Of a stretch of DNA of 33,617 nucleotides, positions 25,641 through 33,617 are shown in pieces. Every line of letters starts with the position of its first letter. The first letter of the stretch is position 1. The position numbers were made by a program, and so were the translations under genes. Source of the DNA: an uncultured Clostridia bacterium. GTDB lineage: Bacteria; Bacillota; Clostridia; Oscillospirales; CAG-382. Location: the NCBI GenBank assembly GCA_947627335.1, contig CANQVQ010000003.1, forward strand, positions 1 to 33,617, in the 5' to 3' direction. The notes under the pieces were generated by a model, which saw only the letters and a list, made by a program, of their open reading frames with translations, was not told the origin of the DNA and did not search any database.

Positions 25641-28184
25641 ATGAACACGGAAAAGAACAGACCCGACGAGCCGCGACCCGTCCCCGACCGCATTCTCGTA
25701 CGCGGCGGACGCGTGCACAACCTCAAAAACATAAACGTCGACGTCCCGCTGCACAAAATCGTCGGCATCGCGGGCGTATCCGGCTCCGGCAAGTCCTCGC
25801 TCGCCCTCGGGATCCTGTACGCGGAGGGGTCGCGGCGGTACCTCGAATCCCTCTCGACCTATACGCGACGGCGCATGACGCAGGCGGAAAAGGCGCAGGT
25901 GGACGAGGTGCTGTACGTCCCGGCGGCGCTCGCGCTGCGCCAGCGTCCCGGCGTACCCGGGATCCGAAGCACCTTCGGGACCGGCACGGAGCTTCTCAAC
26001 AGCCTGCGGCTGCTGTTTTCCAGACTTGCAAGCCACCGCTGCCCGAACGGACACGGCGTGCCGCCCTCCCTGAACGTGGCGGCGGGTCTGCCGCTGGTCT
26101 GCCCGGTGTGCGGCGAGACCTTCTTCGCGCCGGGGGCGGAGGAGCTCGCGTTCAACAGCCAGGGCGCGTGCAGGACCTGCGACGGCACGGGCGTCGTGCG
26201 GACCGTGGACGAATCGACGCTGGTGCCGGACGAATCCCTGACCATCGACGAGGGCGCGGTCGCGCCGTGGCAGACGCTGATGTGGTCGCTGATGAAGGAC
26301 ATCGCCCGGGAAATGGGCGTGCGCACCGACGTGCCGTTCCGGGAGTTGACCGCGAAGGAGCGGGACATCGTGTTCCACGGTCCGGCGGTCAAAAAGAACA
26401 TCATCTACCAGAACAAGACGAGCGGCGCCGCCGGGGACATGGATTTCACCTATTTCAACGCCACCTACACGGTCGAAAACGCCCTCTCGAAGGTCAAGGA
26501 CGAAAAGGGTATGAAGCGGGTCGAAAAATTCCTGCGGCAGGACGTCTGCCCGGACTGCGGCGGGACGCGGCTGAGCGAAGCGGCGCGAGCGCCGAAACTG
26601 CGGGGGATCTCCCTCGCGGACGCCTGCAAAATGACGCTTGCCGAGCTGACCGACTGGGTGAACGGCGTCCCGGATTCCCTGCCCGCGGAGATGCGCCCGA
26701 TGGCGGAAAGCATCTGCGATTCCTTCCGTTCCGCATCGAAGCGCCTGACCGACCTCGGGCTTTCCTACCTCACGCTCGACCGTGCCGCCTCGACGCTCTC
26801 CACCGGCGAACGGCAGCGGATGCAGCTTGCCCGTGCGGTGCGAAACCGCACGACGGGCGTCCTCTACGTCCTCGACGAACCGTCCATCGGTCTGCACCCC
26901 TCCAACCTCGAAGGGCTGACCGGCGTGATGCGGGACCTGCTCGCGGACGGCAACACGGTCGTGCTCGTGGACCACGACGTGCAGGTGCTCGCCGAGGCGG
27001 ACTGGCTCATTGAACTGGGACCGGGCGCCGGGGCGGACGGCGGGACGGTCCTCGCGCAGGGTCCGCTCGCGGAGGTCGTCGGCGATCCGCGTTCCCGCAT
27101 CGGCGGATTCCTGGCGGGGAAGTCGTCGGTCCGCGTCGGTTCTCCCGTCGGGCGGGAGAGCCTGTTCGCGCACGGGCGGATCCACCTGTCCACGTCCGCG
27201 ATCCACACGGTCAAACCGCTGGAGGCGGACTTCCCGAAGGGGCGGCTGATCGCGGTGACGGGCGTTTCCGGCTCGGGAAAGACCACGCTGATCCTGGAAA
27301 GTCTGGTTCCCGCGTTGGAAGCGTCCGTGCGGGGCAGACCTTTGCCGAAGCACGTCAGATCGGTCTCCGCCGACGGCATTTCGCAGGTCAAACTGATCGA
27401 CGCGACGCCGATCGGGGTCAACGTGCGTTCCACGGTCGCGACCTACGCCGACGTCCACGACGAGCTGCGCAAGGTGTACGCGAAAACGCCGGACGCGAAG
27501 GCGCACGGACGGAAAGCCGGGGACTTCTCCTACAACACCGGCGCACTGCGCTGTCCGACCTGCGACGGCACGGGCAGCATCGATCTGGACGTGCAGTTCC
27601 TGCCGGACGTGGAGATCCCCTGCCCGGACTGCGGCGGCTCGCGCTACGCGAAGGAAGCGAGCCTGATCCGGCGGATCCCGCGCCATGGCGGGACCCCCTG
27701 CTCGCTGCCGGAACTGATGGACAAGAGCGTGGACGAGGCGCTGCGGTGTTGCGAGGACCTGCCGTTGGTCTCCAAACGGCTGCGCGTACTGCGGGACCTC
27801 GGGCTTGGATACCTGACGCTCGGCGAGGGGACGCCGGGGCTTTCGGGCGGCGAAGCGCAACGGCTCAAGCTCGCCGGTGAACTGGGAAAAGGGCAGGCGG
27901 ACACGGTGTTCGTGTTCGACGAACCGACCATCGGTCTGCATCCGCTGGACGTGGAGGTGCTGCTGCGCGTCTTTTCGACGCTGATCGCGTCCGGCGCGAC
28001 CGTCGTCGTCATCGAGCACGACCTGGACGTGATCCGCAACGCGGACTACGTCATCGACATGGGACCGGGCGGCGGCGCGGAGGGCGGCGAGATCGTCGCC
28101 TGCGGCACGCCGGAGGAACTCTGCGCCTGCGAACGCAGCAAGACCGGGTTTTACCTGAAAAAATACCTCTCGTCCGGGCGTTGA
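25641..28184 (+). CDS. UvrA2-like ABC ATPase lacking the UvrB-binding insertion
   Basis: Two ABC modules (GVSGSGKSSLALG, STGERQRMQLARAV, VLDEPSIGLHP; GVSGSGKTTLILE, LSGGEAQRLKLAGEL, FDEPTIGLHP) and Zn-finger Cys pairs; only a short loop where canonical UvrA has the UvrB-binding/signature region. ATG 25641 with ACAGGAGG RBS. Confidence 0.93.
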   Translation: MNTEKNRPDEPRPVPDRILVRGGRVHNLKNINVDVPLHKIVGIAGVSGSGKSSLALGILYAEGSRRYLESLSTYTRRRMTQAEKAQVDEVLYVPAALALRQRPGVPGIRSTFGTGTELLNSLRLLFSRLASHRCPNGHGVPPSLNVAAGLPLVCPVCGETFFAPGAEELAFNSQGACRTCDGTGVVRTVDESTLVPDESLTIDEGAVAPWQTLMWSLMKDIAREMGVRTDVPFRELTAKERDIVFHGPAVKKNIIYQNKTSGAAGDMDFTYFNATYTVENALSKVKDEKGMKRVEKFLRQDVCPDCGGTRLSEAARAPKLRGISLADACKMTLAELTDWVNGVPDSLPAEMRPMAESICDSFRSASKRLTDLGLSYLTLDRAASTLSTGERQRMQLARAVRNRTTGVLYVLDEPSIGLHPSNLEGLTGVMRDLLADGNTVVLVDHDVQVLAEADWLIELGPGAGADGGTVLAQGPLAEVVGDPRSRIGGFLAGKSSVRVGSPVGRESLFAHGRIHLSTSAIHTVKPLEADFPKGRLIAVTGVSGSGKTTLILESLVPALEASVRGRPLPKHVRSVSADGISQVKLIDATPIGVNVRSTVATYADVHDELRKVYAKTPDAKAHGRKAGDFSYNTGALRCPTCDGTGSIDLDVQFLPDVEIPCPDCGGSRYAKEASLIRRIPRHGGTPCSLPELMDKSVDEALRCCEDLPLVSKRLRVLRDLGLGYLTLGEGTPGLSGGEAQRLKLAGELGKGQADTVFVFDEPTIGLHPLDVEVLLRVFSTLIASGATVVVIEHDLDVIRNADYVIDMGPGGGAEGGEIVACGTPEELCACERSKTGFYLKKYLSSGR

Positions 28185-28197
28185 GGCGGTTTTCCCC

Positions 28198-28226
28198 TTG
28201 ACATCGCCACGCGGACGGCGTATACT
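28198..28226 (+). promoter_or_regulatory. Promoter of the aldo/keto reductase gene
   Basis: TTGACA (28198-28203), 17-nt spacer, TATACT (28221-28226). Confidence 0.85.
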
Positions 28227-28253
28227 GGTTTTCGGAAAGGAGACGTGCGCACC

Positions 28254-29417
28254 ATGCTCTATCGACCCGACCGAAACGGCGAACCGATCTCCCAGCTCGG
28301 TTACGGCTGTATGCGGTTCACGAAAAAAGGGACCTCCATCGACTACGAAAAGGCGGAAAGGGAGGTCCTGCTCGCCATCGAACAGGGCGTCAACTACTTT
28401 GACACCGCCTACATCTACCCCGGCAGCGAGGAATGCCTCGGTCGGATCCTCGGCGAAAACGGGTGCCGCGACAAGGTGCGGATCGCGACCAAGCTCCCGC
28501 AATACCTGATCCGCTCGGGGGAGGCGGTCGAAAAGACCTTCCGCGAGGAGCTTTCCCGCCTGTGCACCGACCGGATCGACTACTATCTGATGCATATGTT
28601 CACCGATTTCGCCGAATGGGAGCGCCTGCGTGCGATCGGCATCGAGGATTGGATCGCCCGGAAGAAGGCGGAGGGGGCGGTGCGGAACATCGGATTTTCC
28701 TATCACGGCGACACCGCCATGTTCCTGCGTCTGCTGGACGCTTACGACTGGGATTTCTGCCAGATCCAGTACAACTACCTCGACGAGCACACCCAAGCCG
28801 GGCGGAAGGGACTGCAGGCGGCGTCGGCGAAGGGGATCCCGGTCATCGTTATGGAGCCCCTGCGCGGGGGCAAACTGGTCAACCTGCCGGAGAAGGCGAA
28901 GGAGGCGCTCGACGGCGCTTCGCCCGCCGAACTCGGTCTGCGCTGGCTGTGGGACCAGCCGGAAGTCACCTGCGTGCTGTCCGGCATGAATTCCGAGGAG
29001 ATGGTCCGCGAGAACATCCGCGTCGCGTCCGTTTCGTCGCCGGGGTGCTTCACGGAGGAAGATCGGGCGGTCGTCGAGAAGATCAAATCCGTCATTCGCG
29101 AGCGGGAGAAGGTCGGCTGCACCGGCTGTCGGTACTGTATGCCCTGCCCCAAGGGCGTGGACATCCCGGGCAATTTCTACTATTACAACCTGATGTACAT
29201 GGAGAAAAAGTCCTCCGCACGGTTGGAATTCGCCCAGAATTTAGGCATCCGCAAGGAGCCGGGCTTCGCGTCGCAGTGCGTCGGGTGCGGTCAGTGCGAG
29301 CGGCACTGCCCCCAGCATTTGCCGATCCGCGAAAAGCTCCGGGAAGCCGACCGCGCCCTGCGCCCGCTGCCCTATCGGCTCGGCATTCGCGCCGCACGGA
29401 AGATCATCCTTCGCTGA
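28254..29417 (+). CDS. Aldo/keto reductase with C-terminal 4Fe-4S ferredoxin-like motifs
   Basis: LGYGCMRF...DTAYIYPGSEECLGRIL...; C-terminal CTGCRYCMPCPKGVDIP and CVGCGQCERHCPQHLPI. Confidence 0.95.
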   Translation: MLYRPDRNGEPISQLGYGCMRFTKKGTSIDYEKAEREVLLAIEQGVNYFDTAYIYPGSEECLGRILGENGCRDKVRIATKLPQYLIRSGEAVEKTFREELSRLCTDRIDYYLMHMFTDFAEWERLRAIGIEDWIARKKAEGAVRNIGFSYHGDTAMFLRLLDAYDWDFCQIQYNYLDEHTQAGRKGLQAASAKGIPVIVMEPLRGGKLVNLPEKAKEALDGASPAELGLRWLWDQPEVTCVLSGMNSEEMVRENIRVASVSSPGCFTEEDRAVVEKIKSVIREREKVGCTGCRYCMPCPKGVDIPGNFYYYNLMYMEKKSSARLEFAQNLGIRKEPGFASQCVGCGQCERHCPQHLPIREKLREADRALRPLPYRLGIRAARKIILR

Positions 29418-29469
29418 ACGTTTTCGTCTTGCAATTCTGTCAAAATTTTCCTTTTAAGGAGGACATTTT

Positions 29470-29889
29470 ATGAATCCAATCGTTTCGGGTATGGGGTTCC
29501 ACCACGTCGCGCTGCGCGCAAGGTCGTTCGACGAGAGCGTCCGTTTCTACGAAGCCATCGGCTGCAAGGTCAGGATCGCGTGGGGGAGCGGCGAAAACCG
29601 TGCCGCCATGATCGACCTCGGCGACGGCGGCTGCGTCGAGCTGTTCAGCGGCGGCGCGGAAGCGGCGACCGAGTCCGACGTGCGGTACGGGGAATGGCTG
29701 CACCTCGCCGTGACCTGCGACGACCCGGACGCGGCGTTCGCGGCGGCGGTGGACGCGGGCGCGAAGGTCAAGTACGCGCCCTACGACGTGGACCTTTCGT
29801 CCGACCCGCCCTTGCCGTTGCGGATCGCCTTCGTGTACGGTCCGAACGGCGAGGTCATCGAGTTTTTCCACGTCCGGAAAAAAGAATAG
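29470..29889 (+). CDS. VOC-family (glyoxalase/bleomycin-resistance fold) protein
   Basis: GMGFHHVALRARSFDESVRFYEAIGCKVRIAWGSGENRAAMIDLGDGGCVELF...RIAFVYGPNGEVIEFFH; AAGGAGG RBS. Confidence 0.93.
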   Translation: MNPIVSGMGFHHVALRARSFDESVRFYEAIGCKVRIAWGSGENRAAMIDLGDGGCVELFSGGAEAATESDVRYGEWLHLAVTCDDPDAAFAAAVDAGAKVKYAPYDVDLSSDPPLPLRIAFVYGPNGEVIEFFHVRKKE

Positions 29890-29896
29890 AAAGAAA

Positions 29897-29923
29897 AAGG
29901 GACCTTGCCGGTCCCTTCTTTTT
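29897..29923. terminator. Terminator between convergent VOC and HAD genes
   Basis: AAGGGACC ttgcc GGTCCCTT followed by cTTTTT. Confidence 0.85.
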
Positions 29924-29945
29924 CACGCCGCTTATCGACGGCAAG

Positions 29946-30656
29946 TCATTCCGTCGCTTCCAAAAAGGCGCGAAGCGCGGCAAAATCCCCGTGCGGGACG
30001 TCCGAAAGATCGCGTTCCTTGCGGTTGATCAGGCAGTCCGTCAGCAGGAACACCTCCATTCCCGCGTCCCTCGCCGCGAGGTCCTCCTCGGCGTCGTTGC
30101 CGACCGTCAGGCAGTCCGCCGGGTCCGTCCCGAGCCGACGGGCGACCTCGGTGAAGTAGGCGGGATTCGGCTTGCACAGCCCGATGTTCTCGTAGGTCGT
30201 ACACAGGGCGAAATCCTCCGGCGCAAGCCCCGCCCAGCGGATCCGCAGCTCCGTCGCGACCCGCGGGAAGATCGGATTGGTCGCGAGCGCGACGGTCCAC
30301 CCCTTCGCCTTGCAGAATGCGACGGTTTCCCGTGCTTCCGGCGCAAATCCGCAGAACGCCTGCGCTTCGTCGAATTCCTCCCGGTAGAATTCCTCGAACA
30401 GCTCCCGGTCGCGGTCCACCCGCTCACCGAGCAGTTCGGCAAATCGCCGCCAGAAGGCGCTTTCGTTGCTTTCGCGTCCGTCGTTGGCGACCATGGCGGC
30501 GGTCCCGCCCCAGATCGCGTCGATAAGCCGCTTCGGTTCGTACCCGTGCGGGGCGAGCTTCTTTGCCAGCAGTCGGAAGTACCCCCCGGTGAATTCGTCC
30601 TGCTCCATCGGCAGGAGCGTCCCGTCAAGGTCAAACAGCACCGCTTTCCGTTTCAA
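29946..30656 (-). CDS. HAD-superfamily hydrolase (phosphatase-like), probable TTG start
   Basis: KRKAVLFDLDGTLLPMEQDEFTGGYF...VALATNPIFPRVATELRIRWAGL...CKPNPAYFTEVARRLGTDPADCLTVGNDAEEDLAARDAGM; GGAGGT RBS six nt before TTG at 30656. Confidence 0.9.
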   Translation of the reverse strand: MKRKAVLFDLDGTLLPMEQDEFTGGYFRLLAKKLAPHGYEPKRLIDAIWGGTAAMVANDGRESNESAFWRRFAELLGERVDRDRELFEEFYREEFDEAQAFCGFAPEARETVAFCKAKGWTVALATNPIFPRVATELRIRWAGLAPEDFALCTTYENIGLCKPNPAYFTEVARRLGTDPADCLTVGNDAEEDLAARDAGMEVFLLTDCLINRKERDLSDVPHGDFAALRAFLEATE

Positions 30657-30683
30657 TTCCGCACCTCCGTTCGTTTCGGTTTC

Positions 30684-30712
30684 AGTATACCATGTTCGTC
30701 GGGATTTGTCAA
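30684..30712 (-). promoter_or_regulatory. Promoter of the HAD gene
   Basis: Minus strand TTGACA (30707-30712), 17-nt spacer, TATACT (30684-30689). Confidence 0.85.
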
Positions 30713-30714
30713 CC

Positions 30715-30742
30715 AAAAAAGGACCCCGAAGGGTCCCTTTTT
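30715..30742. terminator. Short terminator downstream of the PepSY gene
   Basis: AAAAAAGGACCC cgaa GGGTCCCTTTTT. Confidence 0.75.
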
Positions 30743-30749
30743 GGAGGAT

Positions 30750-32600
30750 TCAGTCGTCGTTGTCGATGTCGAAATCCAGAATTTTCCCGGTTTCCGCGTC
30801 GATCGTGAATTCATACTCCAGACCGTTCGCACGGAACTCGATCTCGTACTCCAGACGACCGTCGTCGCGCTCCAGCTTCGAGCGGTAGCCGGTGATCTCG
30901 CTCTCGGACAGTTTCGCCTTTTCGAGGGCGATCTGCTTCGCCTGCGCCTCGGAGACGGTCGCCGTCCCGGTGCTTCCGCCGGACGTCGAATGGTGCGACG
31001 AGCGGTGGTCTTCCGTCTCATAGGAAAGGATTTTGCCGGTCCCCGCGTCGACGGTGTAGTCGTACTCGGTCGTTCCGACATAGAATTCGATTTCGTACTC
31101 CTTGCGGCCGTCGTCGTAGTCGGCTTTGCAGCGGTAGTTGGTGATGTCCGCTTCTTTTACGCCCGCGTGCGTCAGGACGGTCGCCTTCGCCTGCGCCTCG
31201 GAGACGGTCGCCGTCCCGGTGCTCCCGTCGGACGACGAATGGTGCGACGAGTGGTGGTCTTCCGTCTCGTAGGAGAGGATCCTGCCGGTCGACGCGTCGA
31301 CGGTGTACTCATACTCGGTCGTTCCGACGTAGAATTCGATCTCGTACTCCTTGCGACCGTCGTCGTAGTCGGTCTTGCAGCGGTAGTTCGTAATATCCGC
31401 TTCCGCGACGCCCGCGTGCTTCAGGACGGTCGCCTTCGCTTCCGCCTCGGTGACGGACGTGTCGGACGGGGTGTTTCCGCCGGACGTCGTGCCGGACGTC
31501 GTGGAGGACGAGGTCTTGTGCTCGTCGCGTTCGTAGGAGAGGATGGCACCGTTCGACGCGTCGACCGTGTAGTCATACTCGGTCGTTCCGACGTAGAATT
31601 CGATCTTATATTCCGTGCGACCGTCGTCGGTGTCGATCTTGCAGCGGTAGTTGGAAATATCCGCTTCCGCGACGCCGGAATGCGCCAGGACGGTCGCCTT
31701 TGCTTCCGCTTCGGTGACGGACGTGTCGGACGGGGACGTCGTGGAGGACGAAGTCTTGTGCTCGTCGCGCTCGTAGGAGAGGATTGCCCCGTTCGACGCG
31801 TCGATCGTGTAGTCGTATTCGGTCGTTCCGACGTAGAATTCGATCTTATATTCCTTGCGACCGTCGTCGGTGTCGATCTTGCAGCGGTAGTTGGAAATAT
31901 CCGCTTCCGCGACGCCGGAATGCCGCAGGACGACCGCTTTCGCTTCCGCCTCGGTGACGGAGGTGTCGGGCGGGGTGGTTCCGTCGACGATCCCGCAGGA
32001 CGGGTCCGTGTGTTCTTCCGTCTCGTGGGAGAGGATCTTGCCGGTTTCCGCGTCGACGGTGTAGTCGTATTCGGTCGTACCGACGCAGAATTCGATCTCA
32101 TATTCCTTGCGGCCGTCGTCGTAGTCGATTTCGCAGCGGTAGTTCGTGACATCCGCTTCCGCGACGCCGGCGTGCGTCAGGACGGTCGTTTTCGCTTCCG
32201 CTTCGGTGACGGTCGTGCCGGACGGGGTATTTTCGCCGGACGTCGTGCCGGTGGGTGCGGTGCTGCCGGTCGGCTGCACCGGCGCGTCGCTTTCAAAGTG
32301 CAGCACTTCGCCGGTCACGGCGTCGATCTCGCAGTCGTATTCGACCGAGCCGACCCAGAATTCCACGTCCCACTCGTCCCGACCGGTTTCGCGGTCGAAC
32401 ACGGCTCTCTTTTGGGTGACGGCGGTTTCCGTCACGTTCGCGTGCGCCAGAGCGATGCGGTAGGCTTCGTCCTCGCCGATGGGATCCGACGCCGCCGGGG
32501 ACGTCGTATTGGACGAGGCGCTGATGACCAGCACGAGGCTCCCTGCCGCGAGCAGGACCACCACGGCGGCGATGACGATGATAAGAATGGTTTTACGCAT
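30750..32600 (-). CDS. Membrane-anchored exported protein with seven tandem PepSY-type domains
   Basis: N-terminal TM anchor MRKTILIIVIAAVVVLLAAGSLVLVISA; seven copies of V(T/S)EAxAK...DDGRxEYxIEFxVGTTEYxYTxDAxxGxILSxE separated by Ser/Thr/Gly-rich linkers; AAAGGAG RBS. Confidence 0.93.
   Translation of the reverse strand: MRKTILIIVIAAVVVLLAAGSLVLVISASSNTTSPAASDPIGEDEAYRIALAHANVTETAVTQKRAVFDRETGRDEWDVEFWVGSVEYDCEIDAVTGEVLHFESDAPVQPTGSTAPTGTTSGENTPSGTTVTEAEAKTTVLTHAGVAEADVTNYRCEIDYDDGRKEYEIEFCVGTTEYDYTVDAETGKILSHETEEHTDPSCGIVDGTTPPDTSVTEAEAKAVVLRHSGVAEADISNYRCKIDTDDGRKEYKIEFYVGTTEYDYTIDASNGAILSYERDEHKTSSSTTSPSDTSVTEAEAKATVLAHSGVAEADISNYRCKIDTDDGRTEYKIEFYVGTTEYDYTVDASNGAILSYERDEHKTSSSTTSGTTSGGNTPSDTSVTEAEAKATVLKHAGVAEADITNYRCKTDYDDGRKEYEIEFYVGTTEYEYTVDASTGRILSYETEDHHSSHHSSSDGSTGTATVSEAQAKATVLTHAGVKEADITNYRCKADYDDGRKEYEIEFYVGTTEYDYTVDAGTGKILSYETEDHRSSHHSTSGGSTGTATVSEAQAKQIALEKAKLSESEITGYRSKLERDDGRLEYEIEFRANGLEYEFTIDAETGKILDFDIDNDD
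30951..32211. repeat. Tandem coding repeats of 240-264 bp inside the PepSY gene
   Basis: Recurring anchor ggagacggtc/ggtgacggNN at about 30951, 31200, 31449, 31713, 31953 and 32205; spacings 249, 249, 264, 240, 252 bp. Confidence 0.9.
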
Positions 32601-32711
32601 GGTTCTTTTTCTCCTTTTTTGGGGTTGGGTTTTCCTCTTTTCGCCCTTATCTTACCACGCGAACATGAGAGGAAGATGAAGAAACCGAAGTTTTTGAAAA
32701 ATTTTTTTTGC

Positions 32712-32740
32712 TTGACAAAATTCTCGCCGTATGGTAGAAT
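32712..32740 (+). promoter_or_regulatory. Promoter of the Cys-rich miniprotein gene
   Basis: TTGACA (32712-32717), 17-nt spacer, TAGAAT (32735-32740). Confidence 0.8.
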
Positions 32741-32786
32741 GTGCTTGTCGGGAAATGCAGAAAAAAACGGAAAGGCGGGAAGAACC

Positions 32787-33011
32787 ATGCGGAACCAACC
32801 GGTCGAGGAGATCGAACGCGTCTGCGCCTACTGCGAGCACGCGACGCTGCTTGCGGGGGAGACGGCGTGCGTCTGCGACAAGCGCGGCGTCGTCCGGGCG
32901 GACGGGTGCTGCCGCCGGTTCCGTGCGGACCTGCTGAAGCTGCGCCCGCACCTGCCCCGTCTGCCGGAGGAAACGGATTGGTCGATGGATACGTTTACGA
33001 TCGAACCGTAA
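32787..33011 (+). CDS. Cys-rich 74-aa protein, probable zinc binder
   Basis: MRNQPVEEIERVCAYCEHATLLAGETACVCDKRGVVRADGCCRRFRADLLKLRPHLPRLPEETDWSMDTFTIEP; own promoter and purine-rich RBS. Confidence 0.78.
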   Translation: MRNQPVEEIERVCAYCEHATLLAGETACVCDKRGVVRADGCCRRFRADLLKLRPHLPRLPEETDWSMDTFTIEP

Positions 33012-33040
33012 AGATTCGGGAAAAATTTCTGCAAAAGGAC

Positions 33041-33068
33041 TTGACAAATCGAGAGAATCGTGTATAAT
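33041..33068 (+). promoter_or_regulatory. Promoter of tRNA-Leu(GAG)
   Basis: TTGACA (33041-33046), 16-nt spacer, TATAAT (33063-33068). Confidence 0.85.
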
Positions 33069-33113
33069 GGTAAATGTGCCGCGTCCGGAAGGCTGCGGCG
33101 CAAAAAATGCCAC

Positions 33114-33197
33114 GCGGCTGTGGCGGAATTGGCAGACGCGCACGTTTGAGGGGCGTGTGGTTTATCCGTATGGGTTCAAGTCCCATCAGCCGCACCA
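33114..33197 (+). tRNA. tRNA-Leu (anticodon GAG), CCA encoded
   Basis: GCGGCTG TG GCGGAATTGGCAGACGC ... CACGT TTGAGGG GCGTG ... GGGTTCAAGTCCC ... CAGCCGC A CCA. Confidence 0.95.
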
Positions 33198-33231
33198 AAA
33201 ATCGGCAAGGCGAAAGCCTTGCCGATTTTTT
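33198..33231 (+). terminator. Terminator after tRNA-Leu(GAG)
   Basis: AAAATCGGCAAGGC gaaa GCCTTGCCGATTTT followed by TT. Confidence 0.92.
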
Positions 33232-33277
33232 AACGCTTCACGCTTCACGTATGTACGGGGGAGAAAGCAATTGTGTT

Positions 33278-33617
33278 TCATGCCCCGTTTTTCTCTATTT
33301 TTATTTTAATATCGCCCGTATCCGTAGTGATCTCACATCTGCCTCCGTCTGTCGTTTTGGGAACGTCAATACGCCCCGTATCGGTTTGCGTTATAAACAC
33401 CTTATCGGTAAGCAAACTGCCTGTAACATCGCCTGTATCCGTTTTGACGAAAATCTCAGCAGCATCCGAGCCGTCAAACTTCACATCGCCCGTGCTTCTC
33501 TCGATAGAAAATTTTTCTGTGGCAATAACATTATTCAAATAAATATCTCCCGTACTTCCGCTTGAGATAACATTTTTGCACCGGGTATCGGACAGATATG
33601 TTTTGCCCGTTGATACG
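33278..33617 (-). CDS. DUF4097-like (putative adhesin, beta-strand repeat) protein, partial
   Basis: Frame stays open to the right edge: ...RINGKTYLSDTRCKNVISSGSTGDIYLNNVIATEKFSIERSTGDVKFDGSDAAEIFVKTDTGDVTGSLLTDKVFITQTDTGRIDVPKTTDGGRCEITTDTGDIKIKIEKNGA; repeated (S/T)TGD(V/I) motifs. Confidence 0.85.
   Translation of the reverse strand, partial: VSTGKTYLSDTRCKNVISSGSTGDIYLNNVIATEKFSIERSTGDVKFDGSDAAEIFVKTDTGDVTGSLLTDKVFITQTDTGRIDVPKTTDGGRCEITTDTGDIKIKIEKNGA

Noticed and set aside
25623-28796. 1057-aa minus-strand ORF antisense to the UvrA2-like and aldo/keto reductase genes
   Set aside because: Low-complexity His/Arg/Gly/Val-rich translation typical of the antisense frame of GC-rich genes; no domain motifs, while the + strand has unmistakable ABC motifs.
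30750-32600. Tandem repeats considered as a CRISPR array
   Set aside because: Period is 240-264 bp, the repeats are in-frame coding PepSY domains, and there are no short repeat/unique spacer units.
29580-33011. 1143-aa plus-strand ORF
   Set aside because: Antisense to the PepSY and HAD genes; the apparent repeats (RRVDGVVVLGRSDVEFDLI) simply mirror the PepSY coding repeats.

Overview
GC-rich, gene-dense chromosomal window, probably from a high-GC Clostridia-type Firmicute (inferred from RBS style and gene content only). About 26 protein genes, 3 tRNAs and several strong Rho-independent terminators are supported. Left to right: GHKL/LytTR two-component pair (-); lipoprotein + ABC-2 permease + ABC ATPase (-); TetR regulator, DUF308/HdeD-like protein, MMPL/RND transporter, YhgE/Pip-like coiled-coil protein and diacylglycerol-kinase-family lipid kinase (+); zinc-ribbon membrane protein behind a promoter with a perfect 14-bp inverted repeat; TetR / cyclophilin-like lipoprotein / CMD-cupin operon (+), convergent with an Rrf2 / cupin module (-); OmpR-type two-component module with two small membrane proteins (+); class M sirtuin + zinc-macrodomain ADP-ribosylation pair (-) with a Gfo/Idh/MocA oxidoreductase; YjjG-like HAD phosphatase (-); tRNA-Pro(GGG); GIY-YIG/DUF4357-like protein; tRNA-Leu(TAG); UvrA2-like ABC ATPase; aldo/keto reductase with ferredoxin-like Cys motifs; VOC protein; HAD phosphatase; seven-repeat PepSY surface protein; Cys-rich miniprotein; tRNA-Leu(GAG); and a partial DUF4097-like protein at the right edge. 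Strongest leads: the SirTM/macrodomain pair without visible lipoylation partners, the seven-fold PepSY array with recent internal duplication, the MMPL/coiled-coil/lipid-kinase operon, and several sharply defined promoter-embedded inverted repeats next to their likely regulators. No CRISPR array, rRNA or intact transposase was seen.
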